A stretch of 64,000 nucleotides of DNA from contig CM018035.1 of assembly GCA_008638375.1 (NCBI GenBank), positions 25,036,807-25,100,806 of the forward strand, in the 5' to 3' direction. How positions within the stretch are numbered: the stretch's first letter is position 1; each line of letters starts with the position of its first letter. A program made the position numbers and the translations under genes. Under the pieces are notes generated by a model. The model did not search any database, had not been told where the DNA came from, and saw nothing but the letters and a program-made list of their open reading frames with translations. Shown one piece after another: positions 48,906-59,949 of this stretch. Source of the DNA: Nyssa sinensis (Eukaryota; Streptophyta; Magnoliopsida; Cornales; Nyssaceae).

Positions 48906-49248
48906 TGGACCAATTTTTGGTAGACTTTTTGACCTATTCTTGGCCTATATCTTAGGCCCTTTGGGGCTCAATCGGGCCTTTGTTCCAAGGCATATTTAGA
49001 GACATTTTTAGGGCGATCTTGGAGGTCATATTTGAACATAGCTTAGATTAATTTTGGCTATTGGTTAGGGAGATATTTGTCTACCATTTGGGACTTATCT
49101 TGGGTGAGTCTAGTTAACGAATTTTCCTTTTCATTTTGGGGAAACATGGGAAAATAGATGAGTAAATATATTTAATTATCATTTATTAATTTTTTTTAAT
49201 TCATTTTCACTCACCCTCAGGTTTATGAAAATTCAGGGCGTGATAATG

Positions 49249-49260
49249 TGGTATCAGAGC
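49249..49260 (+). other. Primer-binding site of element E, tRNA-iMet
   Basis: TGGTATCAGAGC is an exact match to the usual complement of the initiator Met tRNA end and lies five bases after the LTR end. Confidence 0.88.
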
Positions 49261-50760
49261 TTAGGTTTAAATACTTAGAGACCGTAGGGTGTTGTTGAAC
49301 ATAATAGGGCCGCGACACATGATTTAAGATTATGGTGAGTATTGTGTGATGTGTAAGGACTTGTTATGTGTATGTTATGACATATTATATTTGTTATTTG
49401 TGAAGTATAAATTGTTGACATGAACATGCTTACTGTTCTTTTAAATACCTATGTCTAATGTGATCCATGAAGGTTATTACCTAGCTATAAAAGTGAGAAA
49501 TAATGAAAGAATTATAAAATTTTAAATGAACAAATGCCAATAAGGTAGTAAACTGTAAATTAAAAGACACATAAGACCTTAGAATGTTAAAATAAGAATT
49601 GAGACTTGTGGAGATCCTTGTGTATGGACTAGACAGTGGTTACTCAGAGCATTTGTACATAAAATTTTAAGGACACTCTTGTATTAAACTCTCTTGTGGA
49701 GAGATGTATTATTTTTGGATGGCATTCTCTTAGGGTTGAGTAATGCGTATCAGAGTTAGTTGTTGCCTTATAGACTGAATACGATAGACCTTGTTGGCTC
49801 TACCACATCCACAGTTAGGTTATAGACCTCCAACACTGTAGTTTTTGCCTGCACTATCAGCATAGAGTGTTAAATCTCCTGAACAGAGGGGTGAAGGTCA
49901 GCAGGGACAGAGAGGGGTGGTAGACAGGGTCAGACCACACAGGGTCGAGCATGTGCTGTGGGCACACCTGAGGCATCTACTTTCAAACCTTCTGTGGTTT
50001 GAGGTACATTACTTGTTTTTAGTTCATGGGTCAGCGTACTTATAGATTCTAGTGCATTTCATTCATGTATGTCTACCATGCTTGCCATGACATTGGGGTT
50101 AGAAATAGATCAACTAGATCAACCATTGCATGTTGACACACCAGTTGGGGGTAGTGTGATACTAACGAGGATCTGTAGAGATTGCTCGATAGATATTGCA
50201 GATCGTATCCTTTCTTTTGACTTCATTTTACTTGATATGTCTGGCTTTGATATTATATTGGGGATGGATTGGTTGTTTGCTTTTCGGGAGAGTATAGACT
50301 GCTACAAGGGGAGAGTGACTATGTGTACTTTTGAAGGAGATAGCTTTTATTTCACGAGGGATTATGGAGATTTCCTAGTGCCACCTTTGTGTGACTTGAG
50401 GAATTAGGGAGGTCATAGCTATTTGTTGGCTAGTTTGATAGCAGATAGGAGTAGGATTACAGGGAGTGTATTACTGCTAGTAGTGGATGAGTTCTCAGAT
50501 ATCTTTCCGGATGACTTGACTAGTCTACCGCCAAGACGAGAAATAGAGTTTACGATAGAGCTTATCCCAGGCACTGTGCCTATTTTCCATTCCACCTTAC
50601 CGTATGGCTCCAGCTGAGTTAAGGAAGCATCATTTGTTTGTTAAGCGCTCGAAGTGTGAGTTTTGACTTTAGGTACAGTTTCTAGGCCATGTTGTATCAA
50701 GTAGTGGGGTGTCCATGGATCCTTCTAGGACTGACTCTGTCATGAGTTGGGAAAGGTTAG
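49261..50760 (+). pseudogene. Ty3/gypsy protease and RT remnants of element E
   Basis: Left part (49261-49870) has no clear gag. From about 49910 a zinc-knuckle-to-protease linker gives way to VLIDSSAFHS, the protease site with DSS instead of DSG. The 112-codon frame 50069-50407 holds FDFILLDMSGFDIILGMDWL, the second protease half. At 50423-50617 comes [20 protein letters not shown], the RT lead-in. Directly after the TLPYGSS segment the reading jumps to a KCEF-type block and FLGHVVSS (about 50650-50700), so most of the RT, including the catalytic motif, is deleted. RNase H and integrase are absent. Confidence 0.75.
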
Positions 50761-51006
50761 ACCTCAAGTTATTTGGGCTAGTTTGGGTGGTATGTTTTAT
50801 GTGCACATGTTGCATTGGTGTGCACAGTTATGCACTATACTTGATTTTTCGATTGACTAAGAGCATGTGATTGTTTGATATAGTGGTTGACTAAGATTAG
50901 AAACACATATCTATGTGATGGACCGTATATTTTATGAGATAGGTCATATGCCTAGTTATTTATGAGATAGGTTGTGGACCTAGTTATCTACTGGGTCGGT
51001 TGTGTT

Positions 51007-51052
<46 letters not shown>

Positions 51053-51948
51053 CTTATGATGGATCCTATACTTAAGTGTTTATGTGTAGGCTATATGTTA
51101 GCTGTTGAATGCTACTTGTGATTATATATATCTATGCTAGGTTAGTACCCAATATTCTTAGGTTATAGTATTACGACTATGATATCTATACAGATTGGAT
51201 TGATATTAATGCATGTATAAGGGTATGCTTAATCATGTAGTATGTAAGTGTGTTTTGATACATGTATGTATAGATTTATAGATTCATAATTAAAATTGGT
51301 AAAGAGTTTCACTACGAATCTTATTTGTTTTGACACTTTATTTGATATATTGATTAGAATGGTGACGAATTAGAATAACCTTAGATGAAATTGGGATTTT
51401 GTTTTTCCTTGTCTAATGTTTTAGGTTTTTAAACTTTGATATATTGCCTTAGGTTTCATATTTGGAATACATAGACTACATTGTCTACATTCGAATATCC
51501 AATTGATATGCATATGATTGAAATTAATAGGCTAATCTTTATTAATGCTTGATGTTTAGTCTCGGTTATATATATAGACTAAGGTTGATGATGGTGACTT
51601 TACTTTGAGATTATGTTGTTGATGTCTTATAGATAATTATAGTACTTAGAGAATATTAGATTATTAAATTACATTAAGGTGCGGGTGATACATTGATGAC
51701 ATTGTGATGAATTATTAGATGATTATATAGCTTAATTTATAATTAGTTAGATAGTCATCACATATGTTAAGAGACTTTGAGGTATCCTTGTGGGCATTGA
51801 GAATTTTATATTTTAATTATGTTGCATTATTGAGGTGGGTCATCATACTTGGATGGATTTGGAAAATTGGCATTGATAAGCCAACATGTTTGAGGATTTC
51901 ATTATGTGTTGTGCCATGTGGAGTGGGCCGTTACAGATGGGATCAGAA
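50761..51948 (+). repeat. LTR-like DNA ending in a second primer-binding-like site
   Basis: No coding. It ends GGAGTGGGCCGTTACAGA then TGGGATCAGAAG, which looks like an LTR end plus a decayed iMet primer-binding site (51937-51948). A 28-bp tandem pair (TATGAGATAGGT... about 50934-50988) and (TA)n at 51009-51049 lie inside. It may be the 3' remainder of another LTR. Confidence 0.4.
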
Positions 51949-52349
51949 GGAAGTCTTGTGAAAATCCAAGCCTAAAGATGTGTTTTGGAGGCTTGAAAGT
52001 TGAAAACCCCTAGGTTTCTTTCTCCATTTTCTCCATGAACGTGCAGCAGCTCTTTCTCAGACCATTTTTGTGTTTTTCTTACACTAAGGGGTCTATTTAT
52101 ACTTAAGGGGCAACGGGAAAAAATGACATTTTTGCCCTTAATAAGTTCGGGACCCCGTTACACTACAACCCATCCCAAAACGTCTCAATTCGACATTTTG
52201 TTTTAACCAAAGTTCTTGAAATTATTTTAAAGTAAATTTTCCAAAAAATTTATTTTTGCCTGCGGCCAGGTTTGGCCGGGCCAACTACAAGATTTTGTCT
52301 ACATGAACATAAGCTAGAATACAATGAATTATACATATAGTCATGGTTC
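51949..52349 (-). repeat. Inverted, reordered piece of the E-type LTR
   Basis: 51949-52283 is the reverse complement of 39789-40123 and 52286-52349 that of 40410-40474, so two LTR segments are inverted and their mutual order is changed. It joins directly to a plus-oriented LTR copy at 52349. Confidence 0.85.
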
Positions 52350-53700
52350 AAGGCATATTGGCATATGGTGAATCCTTGAAAACATAGTGTGGGTTGAGCA
52401 TTTTGGTGCTATGCATTATGAGGGTGTAGATCTTGTGATGAAAAACTGAAAATTGGCCATTGCATTGGTACTTTGACCCAACGGGACCGATCCGTGAATG
52501 TGACATTGGTACTCTGACCCAACGGGAGCGATCTGTCAATGAGACATGGGTGTGGCATAGAGTTGCATGTGTGTGTCACGCATATTGTCATTGCATTACA
52601 TTGATGAATTGGAAAGCATATAGATTATAAATGTACACTTGCACATGCCACGCCTTAATTTTGTTATTTGCATTAGCATTGTGTCATACCAGCAGTTGAG
52701 CTGACCCCTCGTAAAATATCATATTACAGATGAGGCTCCCGGTACTTGAGACTTGATGAAGTCTTGAAGAGTGGAGGAGAAATGGACCATGAAGGATATT
52801 TGGCCTTAGGGCATAATTTTTGCGTTGTATGAGGGGCATAAGCCCCAAAGACATATGTAATAAATTATAAAAACCTTGTATATTATGAACACAATGGGCA
52901 AGGCCCTAAAAATTGTAATGAGCATGAACTTTGTAACCTTTAAGTTTAAGTATATGTGTATGTATGATGGATTGTATATTTAAATGATGTATGTTTAATT
53001 TCTATGAAATTGTGGCCATCGAATGGGGATGGAATGTATAAACCCTTAATTATATGAAGTATTATGAATATTAGGTGGGAAAAGACTTAGAAAAATAAAG
53101 GGGGTTATGTTAAAATTTTACAAAATTAAAAGATTTGTTAGGTGTGTAAAACACCTTTTAAATAGGTGCGAAAGGTGTCAAAAAGGGGGGGTTAAAAACC
53201 TTGAAGAAATAGGCTAAAAATGAGGAAAAAGTATCTTGCAAAACTTTGGAAAATAGAGAAAAATTGTTGCTGGATAGAGAAATTCAACCGCATCCATCTA
53301 CAGTAAACCTGTAGGAAAAAAATCAGCTTTTGGTCCAGCCCTGCCCAACCACGCGTGCGCGCCCTGCCCCGTGCCATGCCCTACCTGCCCGCCCGCACTC
53401 GTCCCGTGCGCCCACACCCGTGCCTGCGCCTATGCACGTGCCCTGCTGCCCAGCCCATGCGTGTCAGCCTGACACCTTCTTGACACCTGCCCTTGACCAC
53501 CTTTTTGAGCCATGTTTGGGCACCCTTTTGGTCCATGTTTGGGAACCCTTTTAGGCCATGTTTGGCCACTCTTTTGGGCCATGTTTAGCCACCTTATGGG
53601 GCCATATTTGGCCACTCTTATGGGCCATGTTTGGCCACTTACTTGGACCAATTTTTGGTAGACTTTTTGACCTATTCTTGGCCCATATCTTTGGGCCTTT
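52349..53700 (+). repeat. Partial copy 2 of the E-type LTR
   Basis: Closely matches 47605-48960 of the E LTR along its length (ATGGTGAATCCTTGAAAACA at the start, ACCAATTTTTGGTAGACTTT near the end), including the GC-rich stretch and a 23-bp minisatellite (53500-53645). It is cut off at about 53700. Confidence 0.88.
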
Positions 53701-53702
53701 AG

Positions 53703-53870
53703 GTAGGGCTGTAAACGGATCGGATTCGGACCGGATCAGAGTCAATCCAAATCTAATCCGTTTAATAAGAAATTCGATCCGTTAATCCGATAGATCATGC
53801 GAATGTCAATCCGTATCTAAATCCGTTAATAACCGGATATCCGACCCGTTTAAAATGAATATCCAGACTT
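53703..53870 (+). mobile_element. Possible hAT-type transposon end
   Basis: TAGGGCTGTAAACGGATCGG followed by repeated ATCCG/CGGAT motifs resembles the terminal region of plant hAT elements. No opposite terminus was found, so it would be a truncated copy. Confidence 0.4.
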
Positions 53871-53922
53871 ATAAAACATGTAACATGAATACATAAGTAG
53901 CCTACATAAATCATACAATCAA

Positions 53923-55600
53923 CTTATAGTTTGGTGAAGTGATGGACATGTAACATGAATATATGTATAATTCATTGCATTCTAGCTTATGTTCATGTAG
54001 ACAAAATCTTATACTTTGAAAGTTATGGTTTGCTCAATGTATTGGTACTTTGTGTACTTGTGTAATCTTTGAGAATTTGGTAAGGTTGTAAATATGTAAC
54101 ATGATTATATGTTTAATTGATTTGATTGTATGCTATGTTTATGTAAGTTCTGTGGTTGAAAAGTTATACCTTGCTTTATGTATAATGCATTATTTAAGGC
54201 ACATTCCATGGGTTTGATAAATACCTTATTGAAATTGCATAGAAAAATCAAGGCATCTCACCATATGTGAATCTTTGGAAACATGGCATGTGTTGAGCAC
54301 TTTGGTGTTATGCATTATGAGGGTGTAGATCTTGTAGTGAAAAACTCAAAATTGGCCATGGTACTCGTGATCCAATGGGGACGGACCGTGAAGCGAGACA
54401 TATGATTGGTACTTGCGTTCCAACGGGGAAGGACCGTGAAGCGAGACATGGGTGTGGCATAGAGTTGCATGTGTGTGTCATGCATATTACCATTGCATTG
54501 CATTGATGAATTGGAAGGCATATAGCTTATAAATGTACACTTTGCACATACCACGCCTTAACTTTGTTCTTTATATTAGCATTATGTCATACAAGCAGTT
54601 GTGCTTACCCTATATGGGATTACATATTACAGATGAGACTCCCAGCACATGAGACTTGATGAAGTCTTGAAGAGGAAAAAATAGATTTTGAAGTATATTT
54701 GGCCTAAGGGCTACATTTTGTATGTATGGGCATAAGCTCAAATAACTTGTGTTTAATTTGAAAAATGGTGGACTATAGGCCTTGGGCCATTTTATGATGT
54801 AAGGGCTTAAACCCAAATGACAAATAGGGTATTTTTGTTTAATGTGCATCACATGTATATGTTGGGAACAATGTAAGAAAAAGGACTATGGTAAGGATTA
54901 TATGCAAGCATGAATGTTGGTATATGAGGAGTCAGGAAAGTAGGCATTGAGCCTTGAACTTACTCAATAATGTAGGTGTATGTTCAATTTTTATAAACTT
55001 GCAGCCATCAAGTGAGGGTAGATTGTGCATATACTTGTATATAAAATATTGTAAAATATTAGGTGAAAAATGCTTAGAAAACAAAGGAAACCATGTCAAA
55101 ATTTTGTGAATTAAAAAGAGTTTTTTGGTGTGTAAAATGCCCATATATAAATAGGAAGAGTGTCAAAAAGTGGGGATTAAAAACCTTGATGAAGTAAGTT
55201 AAAAATTAAAAAAAATTAGCTTGCAACATTTTGAAAAAAAATTCAAAAAATGAAGAAAATAGGTTGCAACAATTACACTGTAGCTATAATAAACCAGCAG
55301 CCAGCAGCAGCAGCCCAGCCCAGCCCCCACACATGCCCACATGGCCCCACACGTGCACGCTTGCCTGCGCGCTTGCTGCGCGCCCCCCGCGCCCCTAGCG
55401 CTTGCCACCTGCCCAACGCCCCCATGCTACGCGCCCCTCCGTGCGAGCTGCACACCTGCCATGCCCAGCCCCTTGCACCTTACCACCAGCCCTTGGCCAC
55501 TTGCCTTAGGCCATGTTTGGCCAACCCTTAGGCCATGTTGGCCAACCACCTTGGGCCATGTTTGGCCAATCCCTAGGTCATGTTTGATCACTATTTTTAC
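53923..55600 (+). repeat. Partial copy 3 of the E-type LTR
   Basis: Matches the E LTR from about 40385 across the D insertion point and on to about 48880, more diverged than copy 2. It shows the empty site (CATTCTAGCTTATGTTC) where D is inserted in E. Minisatellite units lie at 55499-55590. Confidence 0.8.
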
Positions 55601-56048
55601 AAGCTTCAAGCTTTTGTTACCATTTTCAAGTGGTGATATTTGGAGGAAATTTCTCATTCACTCCTTAATGGTTTAGAACAACCCAATACATGATCTTAAT
55701 CTTCTCATGGAAAAGAACATATTTTCACGTTGACCCACTAAAATTAATGTTTAAAACTCACTTTAATTTTAACTAAAAAATAACCAAAAAAAAAAAATTA
55801 TGCTCAAAATTCTTATTTCTAACAAACATTGAATAAGCTCATAGTCTTAAAAATTTAAATATACTTGGACTTAGAATATTAAACTGTTAGAGATTAGACT
55901 TTAACTTAGAATATTTTATTATAAATAACCTACCAATAATTGTCCCTAATATCAATTAAGGGCATGTATGAATGGTATTAGAAACGGAACCATTTCATTG
56001 TTCTTGAATTGCATTTGAATTAAGTCTCTTTTATTATCTATAACACTT

Positions 56049-56106
<58 letters not shown>

Positions 56107-56683
56107 ATAAGGACTCGCTATAACAAAAGGTTCCAATTATTAAATGTGAGAAAGTAGATTCAAGTTTTAAAGTAAATATTTTAAATATATAATTAATTTC
56201 AGTGATTAGGTTTGTATCTAATACCGGCCCTAGCTCTCCCATATTAGTGAGGTTAGCATTAAGTAATGGTTTTTTTTTTCTTCTTTTCTTTTTTTTTTGG
56301 ATATAATGTGAAATCATTTGTAAGTGTTCAAGGAATGACATCAGTCGTGTTCTATGTTACTGTTATTGTGAAATTGCAACCTTTTCTGACGTTAATTTTG
56401 AATTTGTGTTGCAATCCTGGAAGATGGAATTGTGCCTTCAATAAATTTTAATTGATAATTAAAAGATATATCATTCAAATGAAAAGGTAATATATGCATT
56501 ATTTATTTTTTATGTAAGCTACTGATTTAAAAAGAAATATAAGTTAAGAGTGTTTGAACCCTAGTGCCTTTCTTCCATCAGCAAATAACTGTTGTCCTTG
56601 AAACCCTAACCCTGACCCTCGATGAAACTTTATCCTCTTTTTTTTTTTTTGCTTTTTCTTTTTCACTTTTCTAGTTTTTAAAC
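55601..56683. other. Intergenic, nothing recognised
   Basis: AT-rich with a compound (GT)n(TA)n run at 56051-56104 and T runs near 56268-56300 and 56640-56652. No supported coding frame. Confidence 0.5.
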
Positions 56684-59488
56684 TGTCACGACCCGAAATC
56701 CGGCCCATGCGGATCAGGGGTTCGTGATCGGCCACCGAAGCCTTTTTCAATGATCACGATGCTTTCTTCATTTCCATTAATCAAATGCAGCAGAATAAAA
56801 TTCTTTTTCTATTGCGGAAGTGTCATTACACAAGTCAACGTCAGTCATCCATTTATACATTCCATAGTAATTACAAAAAGTACATGATGTAATTTTTTCA
56901 AAGCCTGCTGACGTCATATTCGATATACAGTCCAAAAAATTTCCAAAAGCAACTACATCATGACTGGCAAAATCCTATCACAAAAAGGGTTCATAGCTTT
57001 ACAAGCTTCCATCTAGTCTGACTAAACCTGCTATTTCTTTTCCCATATCATCACCTGAAATAGGATAAAAATCCTATGAGCTCAACAGCTCGTGAGTATC
57101 CCAGCTCGTGAGCATTCCATAACATACCAAAGGTTTCAAAACTACTATGTAATTCAATACTGAAATGTCAATGATCATATATCATATATTATCTTAATTA
57201 TAGTACAAGATAACGGTATCAAATTCAGTTCCAATATATCTCAATTCAAAGATAATCGTAAATCAATAATCAATAACATAATTCAATAAATCAAAATTAC
57301 AGTTCAATATCATGGTTCAATTCCCAAATTCATAGTTCAATAAATCATAGTTTGATAATTCAGATTCATGGTTCAATAACCCAAATTCATAGTTCAATAA
57401 ATCATAGTTCGATAATTCAGATTCATGGTTCGATTTTCAATATTCATATTCAAACTGATATATTCCACTTCTATGGCCAGCAAATTAGAATCTCGCTGAC
57501 TGAGATCGATGGGCTAGCTAGTTCGATATGCCGTATCAACACCGGCTCACCACAATATACCCTGTGTGATGGGTTCGATAAATCACAACCTATTCGATAG
57601 TGATCAATCATAGAAGAGCGTTCTATTCAAAGCATCAAAATCATATCCAAATCGTATCCAAAATCAATAATCATCAATAGTAGTTCGATTACTCAAATCA
57701 AAGTTCTTTATTTGATATTTAGTTAAAACAGTTCCACATTTGTGAGAAAATCATATAACATTTGAGTATCTTACAAACACATTTTCTTAAGTCAAAGAAG
57801 ACAATATAGTTGTCAATAGGTCATTCAAAGCGTATACAGTATAACTGTTAAACAAATGCTATAAAGAAAAACGATTTCATATGTCGATATATCATAAAAG
57901 AGTTCAATATTTATATCTATACTGAAAATGTCTACCTCAATATGGTATGAAATACTCACCTGAATTCCAAAGACTTAACTCCAAAAATCCTTCCTTTGAA
58001 GTTCCCTAAAATCACATTTCAAAGTCCGGTCACATTCCATAATATTACTCTGATTTGATTATCATTAATTCTTTTTCCTATTTTGGTTACATTTGTTGGG
58101 TAGCTTCTTTAAGTTTTAAAGTTTGATTCTATTACCTTACATATTTACGTGTCATATTTTTTCGTACCTTATTTCAACATACGGATCTCACCATTGAGTC
58201 CGGAGCGTCTAAGAAAGTCGGTTTAGGCTTTCGCGGGATTCCATTTGGACTTTTGTACCAAAAGGGCAAAATAGTCATTTTGCACTTTTATGTGTATTTT
58301 ATTTTTTGGGGTCCCGTATAGTGAAACAGACCCCACCATTGATCTTAGAATGTCCGAGATAATGAAAATTGACTATTCATTTGCATCGTTTGGACTTCGT
58401 TTGACCTATTTTTGAACTAGGGGCATTTTTGTAATTTTCTATTATTTTAAATTAATTAAATATATTAATATTTTATTAATATTTTATTCTGGGGGTCAAA
58501 TCACAATTATTAACAGTTGGGGGGTCAGTTTGTAAATTCCATAAATTCTTGGGTCAATTTGTAATTTCAGAAACCCTATTCTCACTATGGATAGTCAAAC
58601 AGTGGCTATCCCTTAAAATCGGAATAGGATATCCCCATCCCCAAACCAATTTCAATTTCAATTTCTAAAACCTGTAACCAAACACTCCTAATTGAATTTT
58701 AAAACATTTAAAACCTAACACAAAACTACACCGTTTCACTTATCCGTTTAACTCGGTTGGGCCCTGACCCGGATCCAACCCAGATCCGTCTTCTGTTTTA
58801 ACCCGAAATGTCCCACGATATTCCGGTTGTCTTCCCCAACACTCCGGTAGGGTTTCGGTGGTAACAGTCGCCTTCTCCGGCGACGGCCACCGGATTTCCA
58901 CCATTTTTTTGACCCTTTTTAAACTCTGTCTTCTACTATTTTTCATGAGGGTCTCATCCCAACTATTAGTTTTCAACTTGAGGCATTAGATCTTCACAAA
59001 TTTGACCAAAACCGCAACCCCGGTGACCTAAACTTTCATGTTTTTACACTCGGTTCTTGACTATTTTAACTTATTTCTTTTTCATTTCATTTTCTGCACT
59101 ATATGGGATTAAATCTAAGTCACTTAAACATGGTTTCTCACATAAAATATCAAGGATAATCCTTGCTACCCGTAACCTGCAACTAGGGTTTTCTAACTCA
59201 ATCCGTGACCATTTTTGTTGATTCCAATTGCAATTTAATTCTCTTTTCATGCTTTTTTAAAACTCTATACTTTAAACCAATTAACATGCTCATAAAATCA
59301 AAAACAAAGTGAGACCCACTTACTTATACTTTCTGATTTTCTCTTTGTGGGTTGCTTCCTCTCCCCTTCTGTTCCTCTTCTATCTCTTCTTCTCCTTCCT
59401 CCTTTGATTTCTTTCTTTTCTTTTACCCTTTTTTTTTCTTCTGATTTTCTCCTTTCTCAAAAAAAATGGTTCAATGTATATATGTGTA

Positions 59489-59548
<60 letters not shown>

Positions 59549-59691
59549 AATCAGATCTGTCTACCCCCTCCATGCCCTGAATTCCACTGCCACACACAAC
59601 CCACTTACACACTCCATCTCCTACCATGCCACCTTGAGTGTGGCACACTCCATCACACATACCCACACACACACACACACACCACAATCTG

Positions 59692-59723
<32 letters not shown>

Positions 59724-59944
59724 AAAAAAAAAATTTTATTATTATTATTATATATTTTGTTTTCATTTTTATTTATTTATTTAAGATTATTTATTTATTT
59801 ATTTTTTTTTATTATTATTATTATTATTTTTTTTTTTTTTTTTTTTAGCTTATGGTTCGGGTTTACATGCCATGGCCCGGGTTCACCGGGTTGGGTACCA
59901 GCTAACTCGGTTCGGTCCCGCCTAACTCGGGTCGGGGTATTACA
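56684..59944 (-). mobile_element. Element G: family-2 solo-LTR-like unit
   Basis: Plus-strand ends TGTCACGACCCGAAATCC and GGGTCGGGGTATTACA; the duplication TAAAC is exact at 56679-56683 and 59945-59949. Length 3261 bp. The left 1.3 kb is closely similar to element D. Two ~140-bp subrepeat units (58181, 58321), a long (TC)n at 59491-59547, (AC)n and (TTA)n runs follow. No gag or pol. Confidence 0.92.
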
Positions 59945-59949
59945 TAAAC

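Larger units (their letters stand above)
39551..49244 (+). mobile_element. 5' LTR of gypsy element E, interrupted by nested element D
   Basis: Begins TGTAGAGACCTGAAAATTG and ends AATTCAGGGCGTGATA, five bases before a perfect tRNA-iMet primer-binding site, so this is an LTR in plus sense. The inner part 40592-47329 is element D plus its target duplication; without it the LTR is about 2.96 kb, unusually long. The sequence on both sides of D joins exactly as in the partial copy near 53923-54010. The right part includes a GC-rich stretch (48600-48720) and a 23-bp minisatellite. Confidence 0.8.

Noticed and set aside
48660..48955. Overlapping frames rich in GHVW/GPCLAT repeats (also 53330-53785 and 55341-55676)
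   Set aside because: They arise from the 23-bp minisatellite, are open on both strands and in several frames, and sit in LTR DNA.
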